Shown here piece after piece: positions 1-8,450 of a stretch of DNA of 64,000 nt (position 1 is its first letter; each line of letters begins with the position of its first letter). This DNA is from Trujillonella endophytica (GTDB lineage: Bacteria > Actinomycetota > Actinomycetes > Mycobacteriales > Geodermatophilaceae), in NCBI RefSeq assembly GCF_900110555.1, contig NZ_FOEE01000009.1, positions 124,001 to 188,000 on the forward strand, given 5' to 3'. A program made the translations under genes and the position numbers. A model generated the notes under the pieces. It did not search any database. It had not been told where the DNA came from and saw only the letters and a program-made list of their open reading frames with translations.

Positions 1-1526
1 TGGCCCCAGGGGTCGTCGCGCAGCGCGAGCTTCCCGTGCTTCCAGGACTTGATCACGTTGTAGAAGAACGGGATCACCGAGGCGCCGAGCACGAACGAGA
101 AGATCGTCGAGACGACGTTCAGCGTCGTGAAGCCGTCGATCTCCTGGTAGTTGACGTAGCGGCGCGGCATGCCCTCGCCGCCCAGCCAGTGCTGGACCAG
201 GAACGTGCCGTGGAAGCCGATGAAGGTCAGCCAGAACTGCAGCTTGCCCAGCCGCTCGTCCATCATCCGGCCGGCCATCTTCGGGAACCAGAAGTAGACG
301 CCGGCGTAGGCGGCGAACACGACCGTGCCGAAGACGACGTAGTGGAAGTGGGCCACGACGAAGTAGCTGTCGTTCAGGTGGAAGTCCAGCGGCGGGCTGG
401 CCAGCAGCACACCGGTCAGACCACCGAGGAGGAAGGTGATCACGAAGCCGAGCGAGAACAGCATCGGCGTCTCGAACGTCAGCTGGCCGCGCCACATGGT
501 GCCGATCCAGTTGAAGAACTTGATGCCGGTCGGCACGGCGATCAGGTAGGTCATGAACGCGAAGAACGGCAGCAGGACCGCGCCGGTGGCGTACATGTGG
601 TGCGCCCACACGGCGACCGAGAGGATCGCGATCAGCAGGGTCGCGCCGACCATGCCCTTGTAGCCGAACAGGGGCTTGCGGCTGAACACCGGGATGATCT
701 CGGTGACGATGCCGAAGAACGGCAGCGCGATGATGTAGACCTCGGGGTGGCCGAAGAACCAGAAGAGGTGCTGCCACAGCATCGGCCCGCCGTTCTCGGC
801 GGAGAAGATCAGCGAGCCGAGGTTGCGGTCGGCCAGCATGCCCATGATCGCGGCCGTCAGGATCGGGAACGCGAACAGGATCAGCAGGCTGGTGACCAGC
901 GTGTTCCAGGTGAAGATCGGCATCCGGAACATGGTCATGCCGGGCGCGCGCAGGCAGATGATCGTGGCGATGAAGTTGACGCCACCGAGGATCGTGCCCA
1001 GGCCGCTGACCGCGAGGCCGGCGAACCACAGCGTCGCGCCCGCACCCGGGGAGTGCACCGCGTCCGACAGCGGCGCGTAGGCGTACCAGCCGAAGTCGGC
1101 GGCCCCGCCGGGGGTGAGGAAGCCCGAGACCGCGATGGTCGAGCCGAAGAGGAACAGCCAGTACGACAGCGCGTTCAGCCGCGGGAACGCGACGTCCGGC
1201 GACCCGATCTGCAGCGGCATGATCAGGTTCGCGAACGCGAAGAACAGCGGCGTCGCGAACATCAGCAGCATGATCGTGCCGTGCATGGTGACCAGCTGGT
1301 TGTACTGCTCCGGCGAGAGGTACTGCAGACCCGGCTGCGCCAGCTCCCCGCGCATCAGCATGGCCATGAGGCCGCCGATCACGAAGAACACGAACGAGGT
1401 GACCAGGTACATCAAGCCGATGGTCTTGTGGTCGGTGGTCCGCAGCAGGTTCGAGAGCCGCGAGCCCTTCTCGACCTCGCGAGCCGGGCTGGGCCTGCTC
1501 ACGATCGGAGCCGGTGCGATCGTCAC
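1..1526 (-). CDS. ctaD: Cytochrome c oxidase subunit I (aa3 type), 3' end outside the window
   Basis: Catalytic subunit of the terminal haem-copper oxidase. It reduces O2 at the haem a3/CuB centre while pumping protons, in the cytoplasmic membrane. The minus-strand translation shows the HPEVY motif (CuB His with cross-linked Tyr), WAHHMY (two CuB histidines) and VAHFHYV (haem a/a3 ligands), and an early MHGTIM segment. The GTG start at 1526 follows AAGGTGG at SD distance. About 508 residues lie in the window, so the C-terminal tail runs off the left edge. CtaG, encoded 2.4 kb upstream on the same strand, belongs to the same oxidase. Subunit II and III genes are not in the window. Confidence 0.97.
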   Translation of the reverse strand, partial: MTIAPAPIVSRPSPAREVEKGSRLSNLLRTTDHKTIGLMYLVTSFVFFVIGGLMAMLMRGELAQPGLQYLSPEQYNQLVTMHGTIMLLMFATPLFFAFANLIMPLQIGSPDVAFPRLNALSYWLFLFGSTIAVSGFLTPGGAADFGWYAYAPLSDAVHSPGAGATLWFAGLAVSGLGTILGGVNFIATIICLRAPGMTMFRMPIFTWNTLVTSLLILFAFPILTAAIMGMLADRNLGSLIFSAENGGPMLWQHLFWFFGHPEVYIIALPFFGIVTEIIPVFSRKPLFGYKGMVGATLLIAILSVAVWAHHMYATGAVLLPFFAFMTYLIAVPTGIKFFNWIGTMWRGQLTFETPMLFSLGFVITFLLGGLTGVLLASPPLDFHLNDSYFVVAHFHYVVFGTVVFAAYAGVYFWFPKMAGRMMDERLGKLQFWLTFIGFHGTFLVQHWLGGEGMPRRYVNYQEIDGFTTLNVVSTIFSFVLGASVIPFFYNVIKSWKHGKLALRDDPWG

Positions 1527-1593
1527 GCCGCCACCTTAGACGGTGCCTCCGGCCCACATCGCGCCGACGCCGGAGGCGACGGTCACGGTGCGG

Positions 1594-2469
1594 TCACACC
1601 CCACGGACCCAGCTGGTGACCTGCACGGCGACGGTCACCCGGACCGGCTCGGGCAGCCCCGCGACCGCGCCCACGAGGGCGTCGGGCGACAGGTGCCGGG
1701 CGTGCGGACCCATGCCCACGAGGGTGACGACGTCGGCGCGCGGCAGCTGCCGCACCTCCCGGTGGACGGTCGTCGCCGCGTGCGCCAGGTGCGGCTCCAG
1801 CGTCCCGGCGAGGCGGGCGTCCTTGTCGGGGTCGACCCGGAGCAGGCCCAGCGGAGCGACCAGCTCGACGAGGTGGTCCGGGGCCGGGGTCACGACCACC
1901 AGGCGCCCGCCGGGCGCGAGCACCCGCGCGGTCTCGGGTCCGTTGCGCGGCGCGAACACGCCGAGCACCCGGTCGACCGCAGCGTCGCGCACCGGCAGCC
2001 GCGCCCACGCGTCGGCCACGACCGCCAGCACCCTCGGCGAGACGCCGGCGGCCCGGCGGGCGGCGTAGCGGGAGGCATCGAGGACGACCCCGACGGCATC
2101 GGGCAGCCGCTCCAGGACGGCGGCCAGGTGATGGCCGGTGCCCCCGCCGAGGTCCAGCAGCGTCGCCGGCGGCTCCCCCGCCGGCCCCTCCCCCGCGAGG
2201 ACGGCGTCCCCCAGGGCCCGGCTGACCCCGGCGAACGCGCCGGACCCGAGGAACTCCACCCGGTCGGCCACCATCTGCGCCGAGTCGCCCGTCGGCGGCG
2301 TCCGCCCCGGTGGCAGGAGCGTGACGTGCCCCTGGCGGGCCCGGTCGAACGCGTGCCCGGCGTCGCACCGCAGGCCCGCGTCGCCGTCCACCGGCGCCAG
2401 CGGCGCGCCGCACCCGGGGCAGGCGAGCAGGGCGACGGCGGCGGCGGGCAGCGGCCGCCGTCCGCTCAC
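1594..2469 (-). CDS. 23S rRNA (guanine-N1) methyltransferase, RlmA/TlrB-like
   Basis: SAM-dependent methyltransferase of 291 residues with an N-terminal zinc finger (CPGC near residue 17, then a CDAGH pair) and a Rossmann core beginning LDLGGGTGHH. This arrangement is that of RlmA family enzymes, which methylate a guanine in 23S rRNA helix 35. Some paralogues (TlrB) give macrolide resistance; which one this is cannot be told from sequence. The GTG start at 2469 overlaps the stop of the phosphoesterase upstream (GTGA), so the two are translationally coupled. A longer in-frame extension lies over the phosphoesterase and is not used. Confidence 0.9.
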   Translation of the reverse strand: MSGRRPLPAAAVALLACPGCGAPLAPVDGDAGLRCDAGHAFDRARQGHVTLLPPGRTPPTGDSAQMVADRVEFLGSGAFAGVSRALGDAVLAGEGPAGEPPATLLDLGGGTGHHLAAVLERLPDAVGVVLDASRYAARRAAGVSPRVLAVVADAWARLPVRDAAVDRVLGVFAPRNGPETARVLAPGGRLVVVTPAPDHLVELVAPLGLLRVDPDKDARLAGTLEPHLAHAATTVHREVRQLPRADVVTLVGMGPHARHLSPDALVGAVAGLPEPVRVTVAVQVTSWVRGV

Positions 2470-2969
2470 CGCGGGACCGCGTGCAGCGTGACGTCGTGCA
2501 GCGCCCCGCCGGCCGCGACGGCGGTGAGGAAGGTGCCGTGCGGCTGCCGCCGGCGGTCGGTCGGCGACCCCGGGTTGAGCAGGCGCAGGCCGGTGGCGGC
2601 GGTGGTGTCCCAGGGGATGTGGCTGTGGCCGAAGACCAGCACGTCCTCGTCGGGGAACCGGGCCGCGCACCGGACCTCCCGCCCGTTCGCCTCGCCGGTC
2701 TCGTGGACGACGCCCAGCCGGACCCCCTCGACCTCGACGCGGGCGACCTCCGGCAGGCGCTCGCGCAGCACGCCCGTGTCGTTGTTGCCGTACACCGCGA
2801 CCAGCCGGCGGGAGCGGCGCTCGAGCTCGTCGAGCAGGCCGGCGTCGACCCAGTCCCCGGCGTGCACCACGACGTCCGCCGCCTCGACCGCCTCCCACAG
2901 CAGCGGCGGGAGGTCTCGCGCCCGCCGGGGGACGTGCGTGTCGGCGATCAGCACCAGCGAGGCGGGCAC
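2466..2969 (-). CDS. Metallophosphoesterase, YfcE/MJ0936-like
   Basis: Small calcineurin-like phosphodiesterase of 167 residues. The metal-binding motifs appear in order: IADTH at the N-terminus, HAGDW near 37, GNND near 62 and GHSH near 113, with a late NPGS. Family members hydrolyse phosphodiesters such as cAMP or artificial substrates in a two-metal site; the native substrate here is unknown. It starts 4 nt after the CtaG stop and overlaps the methyltransferase start, so ctaG, this gene and the methyltransferase probably form one transcript. Confidence 0.93.
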   Translation of the reverse strand: MPASLVLIADTHVPRRARDLPPLLWEAVEAADVVVHAGDWVDAGLLDELERRSRRLVAVYGNNDTGVLRERLPEVARVEVEGVRLGVVHETGEANGREVRCAARFPDEDVLVFGHSHIPWDTTAATGLRLLNPGSPTDRRRQPHGTFLTAVAAGGALHDVTLHAVPR

Positions 2970-2973
2970 GGCG

Positions 2974-3930
2974 TCAGCCGTCGGCGGCCAGGGCGCGGAG
3001 CCTGGCGTTGTAGGCCTCCAGCTCGGCGTCCCCGGAGCGGTCGGCGCTGCGGTCCAGGCGCCGGGCCCGCCGCTCGTCGGACCGCATCCAGGAGAACAGC
3101 ACGACGGCCAGCACGAGCGCCGTCGGCAGCTCGCCGAACGACCACGCGATCCCGCCGGCGATGCCCTGGTCCGCGAGCGGGTCGATGCCCCAGGCGGCCG
3201 GCGGCTGCGCGAAGCTGTCGACGACGAGGCCGGTCGCCATCATCACCGCGACGCCGAAGAAGGCGTGGAAGGGCACCGGGGCCAGCAGCTCGAGCATCCG
3301 GCCGGCGTGCCCGACCGAGCGGGGCCACGGGTCCTGGGCGAGGACCGGCCCGAAGAACAGCAGCCCGGTCACCACGAAGTGCGTGAGCATGAACTGGTGC
3401 CCGACGGGCGAGGACATCAGGTCGTCGAACAGCGGCGTGAAGTAGATGCCGTAGAGGCTCGCGATGAACAGCGGCACCGTGAACAGCGGCGAGGCGACCG
3501 CCTGCGCGAGCCGGCTGTGCAGCCCGTCGAGCAGCAGCGCCCGCGGCACCCCGGCGAGGCCGGTGCCCCGCGGCAGGGTGCGCAGGGCCAGCGTGACCGG
3601 CGACCCGACCAGCAGCAGCAGCGGCGTCAGCATCGACAGCACCATGTGCTGGGTCATGTGCACGCTGAACAGCACCATGCTGTAGCCGTTGAACCAGGTG
3701 CCCGTGACCGCGAACAGCGAGACCGCGCCGGCGACCCAGGCCGCGGTCCGCCACCACGGCCAGGCGACCCCGGTCCGGCGCAGCCGGACCACGCCGGCCA
3801 GGTAGACGACCAGCGCGAGCACGGCGAGCACCGGCAGGACCGACCAGGCCTCCAGGTGCGGCAGGAACAGCCGCCCCGGGCTCGGCGGCTCGCCCGGCAC
3901 CCACATGCCCGAGTGGTGCCCGTGGTCCAC
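2974..3930 (-). CDS. ctaG: Cytochrome c oxidase assembly protein, CtaG (caa3) family
   Basis: Polytopic membrane protein of 318 residues with about seven hydrophobic segments. It has the family signature of a histidine-rich helix (VHMTQHMVLSML) and later FFGPVLAQDPWP and FHAFFGVAVMM segments. Caa3-type CtaG is needed for copper insertion or assembly of the oxidase. The GTG start at 3930 (peptide VDHGHHSGMW) is preceded by GGAGG at 6 nt. The His-rich N-terminus (HGHH) could bind copper. It lies close to ctaD on the same strand, which supports the assignment. The open frame continues upstream but without a suitable start or SD. Confidence 0.93.
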   Translation of the reverse strand: MDHGHHSGMWVPGEPPSPGRLFLPHLEAWSVLPVLAVLALVVYLAGVVRLRRTGVAWPWWRTAAWVAGAVSLFAVTGTWFNGYSMVLFSVHMTQHMVLSMLTPLLLLVGSPVTLALRTLPRGTGLAGVPRALLLDGLHSRLAQAVASPLFTVPLFIASLYGIYFTPLFDDLMSSPVGHQFMLTHFVVTGLLFFGPVLAQDPWPRSVGHAGRMLELLAPVPFHAFFGVAVMMATGLVVDSFAQPPAAWGIDPLADQGIAGGIAWSFGELPTALVLAVVLFSWMRSDERRARRLDRSADRSGDAELEAYNARLRALAADG

Positions 3931-4004
3931 CTGTACCTCCGGTTCCGACGACGTCGGCGTCCATGGTCCCACCGCTCCCGGAGCAGAGCGGCCGTCCGGG
4001 TCGC

Positions 4005-4940
4005 TCAGTCGTGGACGGGGGCCTCGTGCGCGGCATGGGTGGCCGCCTCGAGCTGGAAGGTGCAGTGCTCGACGTCGAAGCAGTCGTCGAGGCAGGCGCA
4101 CAGGGCGTCGAGCACCCGGCCGCCGTGGCCGCCGTCGAGGGCCTCGTCGGTCACGACCACGTGCGCCGAGAGCACGGGCAGCCCGGAGGTGATGGTCCAG
4201 GCGTGCAGGTCGTGGACCCCGAGCACGCCGTCGACCTCGAGCATGTGCTGGCGCACCTCGTCGAGGTCCACGCCGCGCGGGGCGGCCTCCAGCAGCACGT
4301 CGAGCGCCTCGCGCAGCAGGGACCACGCGCGCGGCAGCACCAGGCACCCGATGAGCAGCGAGGCGACCGTGTCGGCCGGCGTCCAGCCGGTGACCGCGAT
4401 GACGCCGGCCGCGACGAGGACGGCGACGGAGCCCAGCGCGTCCGAGAGCACCTCGAGGTACGCGCCGCGGATGTTGAGCGACTCCCCCCGGCCGCGGTGC
4501 AGCAGCGCGAGGCCGATCAGGTTGACCACCAGCCCGGCCCCGGCGGCCAGCAACATCACGCCGGCGTGCACCTCGGGCGGGTTCTCGATCCGGCGGGCGG
4601 CCTCCACGAGGACGTAGCCGCCGACGCCGAGCAGCAGCATCCCGTTGGCGACGGCGGCGAGGATCTCCACCCGCTGCCAGCCGAAGGTCCGGCGCCCGCG
4701 CGGGGGCCGCTGGGCCAGCGACACCGCGCCCAGCGCCAGGCCGATGCCGAGGGCGTCAGTGGCCATGTGCCCCGCGTCGGCGAGCAGGGCCAGCGACCCG
4801 GACACCACGGCCCCGACCACCTCGGCCACCAGGACGACGACGGTGAGCCCCAGGACGGCGGCCAGCCTGCGCCGCTGGCCCGCGGCCGCAGTGCCGTGCG
4901 CATGACCGTGCCCGTGCCCGTGCGAGTGGCCGGCACCCAT
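4005..4940 (-). CDS. Cation diffusion facilitator, Zn/Co/Cd exporter (CzcD/ZitB-like)
   Basis: Proton-coupled heavy-metal exporter of 311 residues. It opens with a His-rich cytosolic tail (HSHGHGHGHAHG) followed by six transmembrane helices. The metal-site motif in TM2 is HMATD and in TM5 EVLSD, where some relatives have His in place of Glu. A cytoplasmic domain with DLHAWTI and Cys/His residues near the C-terminus closes the protein. The ATG at 4940 has a strong SD (GGAGGTGA). Zinc is the most likely substrate; cobalt or cadmium cannot be excluded. No metalloregulator gene is adjacent. Confidence 0.96.
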   Translation of the reverse strand: MGAGHSHGHGHGHAHGTAAAGQRRRLAAVLGLTVVVLVAEVVGAVVSGSLALLADAGHMATDALGIGLALGAVSLAQRPPRGRRTFGWQRVEILAAVANGMLLLGVGGYVLVEAARRIENPPEVHAGVMLLAAGAGLVVNLIGLALLHRGRGESLNIRGAYLEVLSDALGSVAVLVAAGVIAVTGWTPADTVASLLIGCLVLPRAWSLLREALDVLLEAAPRGVDLDEVRQHMLEVDGVLGVHDLHAWTITSGLPVLSAHVVVTDEALDGGHGGRVLDALCACLDDCFDVEHCTFQLEAATHAAHEAPVHD

Positions 4941-5006
4941 CAGCGGCTCACCTCCCCGACGCATCTCCGCTCCCGCGAGTGTGCCCCAGGCCGGCCTCCC
5001 CGCACG

Positions 5007-5050
5007 GACGACGCCCCCGTCCCCGGGCAGGCCGGGGCGGGGGCGTCGTC
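5007..5050 (-). terminator. Rho-independent-like hairpin after the M23 peptidase gene
   Basis: A perfect 13-bp inverted repeat (GACGACGCCCCCG at 5007-5019, complement at 5038-5050) extends inward through a G-U and three more G-C pairs. It lies 18 nt past the M23 stop and before the CDF gene on the same strand. There is no clear U-tract, as is common at this GC content. Confidence 0.8.
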
Positions 5051-5067
5051 GTGGTGGAGGGTGCGGC

Positions 5068-6321
5068 TCAGATCTGGACGCCGCGCTCCCGCAGCCAGGG
5101 GAGCGGGTCGACCTTCGGGCCGCCGAGCCCGCCCACGTGCACCTCGAAGTGCAGGTGCGGACCGGTGGACTGACCGCGGTTGCCCAGCAGCGCGATGGTG
5201 TCGCCGGCGCGGACGACCTGGCCGGCCTCGACCAGGATCCGGTCCATGTGGCCGTAGACGGTGACGTCGCCGTTGTCGTGCTGGATGTACACGGCCAGGC
5301 CGAAGCCGCTCGCCGGGCCGGCCTCGAGCACGACGCCGTCCATGGCCGCGTACTCGGGCGTGTGCATGGGGGCGGCCAGGTCGACGCCGGCGTGCAGCGT
5401 GCCCCAGCGGGCACCGAACCCGCTGGTGAGGCGGGCGCCCTGGACCGGGAGGACGGCGTCGGGGCGGGCCGCCTCGGCGATCGCCAGCGAGGTCAGCTGG
5501 TCGGCCTCGTTCTGCGCGGCCGCGGCGACGTACCGCTCCAGGTCCCGGCTCTGCCGGCTGGAGGCGAGCTCCGCGAGGTGGATCGCGTCGACCTGCACCG
5601 GTGCGGGCTCGCTGCCCTCGATGCCGAGGGCGCGGGCCACGCTGACGGACTCGTTCACCGGCTGCGCGGGGTCGGCGTGCGCCTGCGTCTCGCCGCCGGT
5701 GACGACGCCGAGCCCGGCGGCCGCGGCGAGCGCGGCGGCCACGTAGAGGGCGGGACGACGACGGGCCAGCGTGGCGCGGTGCCGACCGTGCCCGGCGGTG
5801 ACGACCGGCACCGAGCAGCGCTCCGGACCCTCCTCGGCGGTCGCGGTGTCCTCGGCCCGAGCGACCTCCTCGGCCTGAGCGACCTCCTCGACGGGGGCCA
5901 CCGCCTCGAGGCCGGCCCTGGCCGTCGCCTCGGCGGCGCCCGCGAGGTCGGCCAGGTCGTCGGCCCCCGCGAGGTGCGCGTCCGGGGTCGGCGCGGCGTC
6001 GTCCGGGCGTCCCCAGCGGGCGACGACGGAGCGGGCACCGACGGCAGACCGGGAGCCGGCCCGCACGGTGCCGCGCCGGACGCCGCGCGCCGCGGCGGCC
6101 GCACGGGAGGCCACGGAACGGGTGGAGGAACGGGACGCCCCGTCGTCCTCCCGTCGCTGCGCGTCCCCCGCGCGCTGCGTCGAGAGGATCGGGGAGACCT
6201 CCGCCCCGGCCGCGTCGGGGCGCCGAGCGGGCGCGTCCGGAAGGCCGTCGAGAGGCGTCCCGGCACCCGGAGCGGGCACCGTCGCCTCGTCGAGGACGGG
6301 GTCGTGGTGGAGCTGGGACAT
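5068..6321 (-). CDS. M23 (LytM-type) peptidoglycan endopeptidase, membrane-anchored, long form
   Basis: Cell-wall hydrolase of 417 residues. The first 185 are low complexity, Arg/Ala-rich and then acidic (VAPVEEVAQAEEVARAED), and likely cytoplasmic. A transmembrane segment spans about 189-209. The C-terminal LytM domain (about 290-417) has the zinc ligands H310 and D314 in HAGVDLAAP and the HLHFEVH motif at 389-395. ATG 6321 is preferred over an in-frame TTG at 6345. The LytM domain closely resembles that of the second M23 protein (49729-50511), including long near-identical DNA stretches. The two genes share an upstream block, so they are probably co-regulated duplicates. Confidence 0.92.
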   Translation of the reverse strand: MSQLHHDPVLDEATVPAPGAGTPLDGLPDAPARRPDAAGAEVSPILSTQRAGDAQRREDDGASRSSTRSVASRAAAAARGVRRGTVRAGSRSAVGARSVVARWGRPDDAAPTPDAHLAGADDLADLAGAAEATARAGLEAVAPVEEVAQAEEVARAEDTATAEEGPERCSVPVVTAGHGRHRATLARRRPALYVAAALAAAAGLGVVTGGETQAHADPAQPVNESVSVARALGIEGSEPAPVQVDAIHLAELASSRQSRDLERYVAAAAQNEADQLTSLAIAEAARPDAVLPVQGARLTSGFGARWGTLHAGVDLAAPMHTPEYAAMDGVVLEAGPASGFGLAVYIQHDNGDVTVYGHMDRILVEAGQVVRAGDTIALLGNRGQSTGPHLHFEVHVGGLGGPKVDPLPWLRERGVQI

Positions 6322-6381
6322 GCACCTGACTTCCGCAGGGGACAAGGACGTGTTGCGTGGTGGTCCGGGGAAGGAACGGGA

Positions 6382-6412
6382 GCCATGTAAACACGCCGTG
6401 ATCGGTTCGTGA
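6382..6412 (-). promoter_or_regulatory. Conserved 31-bp block upstream of M23 gene 1; MtrA-box-like direct repeat
   Basis: Read on the minus strand it contains TCACG-N6-TCACG, a direct repeat of 11-bp period, followed by GTGTTTACATGGC. It aligns without gaps at 24 of 31 positions to 50564-50594 upstream of the second M23 gene. Such repeats resemble the GTCACA-type MtrA sites of mycobacteria, and MtrA controls wall hydrolases in actinobacteria. The regulator's identity is inference. Confidence 0.5.
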
Positions 6413-6612
6413 TCTGCATGACGGGGTATCAGCGGTCAGTTCTGTGGTCTTGGCCACTGAGCTGCACGGATGTAATTCGACGTTGCGTAGAACTAACATG
6501 ACTCTCCGTGAGCGCCGCGCCGGTTGAGCGTTGAACCAGGCGCGACGAGCCTCACCACCGGGCAGAAGCCCCTGGTCGGACCTGCCGACGACGACTATGA
6601 GGAGTTCCCCGC

Positions 6613-7794
6613 ATGCGCGCAGTGACTTGGCACGGCCGAGCCGACGTCCGGGTGGACACCGTTCCCGACCCCACGATCCAGGAGTCCACCGACGTCGTCA
6701 TCGAGGTGACGTCCAGCGGCATCTGCGGCTCGGACCTCCACCTCATCGAGGTCATGGCGCCGTTCATGAGCGTCGGCGACGTCATGGGGCACGAGCCCAT
6801 GGGGATCGTGCGCGAGGTCGGCAAGGACGTGACCGCCGTCGCGCCCGGGGACCGGGTGGTCGTCCCCTTCAACATCTCCTGCGGCACCTGCTGGATGTGC
6901 GCCCAGGGTCTGCAGTCCCAGTGCGAGACCACGCAGAACCGTGACCAGGGCTTCGGCGCCTCCCTGTTCGGCTACACCAAGCTCTACGGCCAGGTGCCCG
7001 GCGGGCAGGCCGAGTACCTGCGCGTGCCGTTCGGCAACACGCTGCCGATCAAGGTCCCCGACGGCCTGCCCGACGACCGCTGGGTCTACCTCTCCGACGT
7101 GCTCCCCACCGCGTGGCAGGCCGTCCAGTACGCCGCGGTGCCCCCGGGCGGCACGCTGCTGGTCCTCGGGCTCGGCCCGATCGGCGACATGTGCACGCGC
7201 ATCGCCCACCACCTGGGGATCGAGAAGGTCTACGCGTCGGAGGTCGTGCCCGAGCGCATCGCCCGGGCGACCCGGCGCGGCACCGAGGTCATCCGCTCGA
7301 CCACGCAGGCCGAGGTCGTGCAGGCGATCCGGGACGCCACGGACGGTCGCGGCCCGGACGCCGTCATCGACGCGGTCGGCATGGAGGCGCACGGCTCCCC
7401 GCTGGCCAGCCTCGCCCAGAAGGCGACGGCGATCGTGCCGGACGCGATCATGGCGAAGGTCATGCAGGTGGCCGGCATCGACCGCCTGGCCGCGCTGAAC
7501 ACCGCCATCGAGGCGGTGCGCCGCGGCGGAACCATCTCGCTGTCGGGCGTCTACGGCGGCGCGACCGACCCGCTGCCGCTCATGCGCATGTTCGACAAGC
7601 AGATCCAGCTGCGCATGGGCCAGGCCAACGTGTGGCGCTGGGTGCCCGACATCCTGCCGATCCTCGCCGAGGGCGACCCGCTGGGCGTGGACGAGTTCGC
7701 CACCCACCACGTGCCCCTCGAGCAGGCGCCCGAGGCGTACGCGAACTTCCGGGAGAAGAAGGACGGCGCGGTCAAGGTGCTGCTCACCCCCTGA
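6613..7794 (+). CDS. Zinc-dependent alcohol dehydrogenase (MDR superfamily)
   Basis: NAD(P)-dependent medium-chain dehydrogenase of 393 residues. Catalytic zinc ligands C38 (GICGSD) and H60-E61 (GHEP) are present. So is the structural zinc lobe with four cysteines at 90, 93, 96 and 104. A GLGPIGD turn marks the nucleotide fold. Length and an insertion around 270-290 resemble the glutathione-independent formaldehyde-dehydrogenase-like branch, but the substrate cannot be read from sequence. GAGGAG precedes the ATG. It is transcribed divergently from the M23 gene across a 291-bp region and appears monocistronic. Confidence 0.95.
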   Translation: MRAVTWHGRADVRVDTVPDPTIQESTDVVIEVTSSGICGSDLHLIEVMAPFMSVGDVMGHEPMGIVREVGKDVTAVAPGDRVVVPFNISCGTCWMCAQGLQSQCETTQNRDQGFGASLFGYTKLYGQVPGGQAEYLRVPFGNTLPIKVPDGLPDDRWVYLSDVLPTAWQAVQYAAVPPGGTLLVLGLGPIGDMCTRIAHHLGIEKVYASEVVPERIARATRRGTEVIRSTTQAEVVQAIRDATDGRGPDAVIDAVGMEAHGSPLASLAQKATAIVPDAIMAKVMQVAGIDRLAALNTAIEAVRRGGTISLSGVYGGATDPLPLMRMFDKQIQLRMGQANVWRWVPDILPILAEGDPLGVDEFATHHVPLEQAPEAYANFREKKDGAVKVLLTP

Positions 7795-7831
7795 GCGAGC
7801 CGGACGTCCCCGGCCTGGGGGCACGCGCTCC

Positions 7832-8449
7832 TCAGGCGGGGACGACGGCGTAGCGGGCCACGAGGAGGTCGACCGCCGCGTCCAGCGTCGCCCGCGTCGC
7901 CGCGGTGTCCCGGTCGACCAGCCAGGTCGTCGTCGCCCCGTCGACCAGCGTCACCAGCACCCGGGCGGGCTCGGCGAGCGGTCCGCGCCACCGCGCGCCG
8001 GTGCGGGCCGCCGCGCGCTCGAGCAGGGCCGCCGCCGCGGCGGCGTAGGCGCGGTACTGCTCGCGGGCCACCGGGCGCAGGTCGGGCTCCCGCACGGCGT
8101 GCAGGGTCAGCTCCAGCATCAGCTGCTCGGCACCGGGGTCGGCCTCGAGGTGGCCGAGGTAGCCCCGCGCGGCGGCGCGCAGGCAGTCCGCCGGCCCGGC
8201 GGCGGGGTCGATCGCCGCGGCGTCCAGGGCGGCGGTGGCGGTGGCCAGCTCCCGGCCGACCACCCGGCGGACCAGCTCCGCCAGCAGCTCGTCGCGGGAC
8301 GCGAAGACGTAGTGGAAGCTCGCCAGCGACATGCCGGCCTCGGCGACCACCGCGCGCGTGGTGCCGGCGGCGAGCCCGTCGCGCCCCATCACCCGCAGCG
8401 CGGCCTCGACCAGCGCCTCCCGCCGGTCGCCGGCGGCCAGCCGCGGCAC
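7832..8449 (-). CDS. TetR-family transcriptional regulator
   Basis: A 205-residue regulator with an N-terminal TetR helix-turn-helix (AEAGMSLASFHYVFASRDEL, about 35-54) and an all-helical ligand-binding domain. The start is GTG at 8449, one nucleotide after the stop of the lactone oxidase, so it is the downstream gene of a two-gene operon. It is a likely repressor of that operon and of the divergent racemase-fold gene. The effector is unknown. Confidence 0.93.
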   Translation of the reverse strand: MPRLAAGDRREALVEAALRVMGRDGLAAGTTRAVVAEAGMSLASFHYVFASRDELLAELVRRVVGRELATATAALDAAAIDPAAGPADCLRAAARGYLGHLEADPGAEQLMLELTLHAVREPDLRPVAREQYRAYAAAAAALLERAAARTGARWRGPLAEPARVLVTLVDGATTTWLVDRDTAATRATLDAAVDLLVARYAVVPA

Positions 8450-8450
8450 C

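Noticed and set aside
36-1619. Long plus-strand open frame over the oxidase region
   Set aside because: It is the antisense of ctaD. Its product is an Arg/Glu/His-rich low-complexity chain, while the minus strand shows all the oxidase motifs.
4005-4940. Glu in place of His in the TM5 metal motif of the CDF exporter as a rare change
   Set aside because: This form (EVL[S/G]D) is, to my knowledge, common among bacterial CDF proteins, so it is not a useful anomaly.
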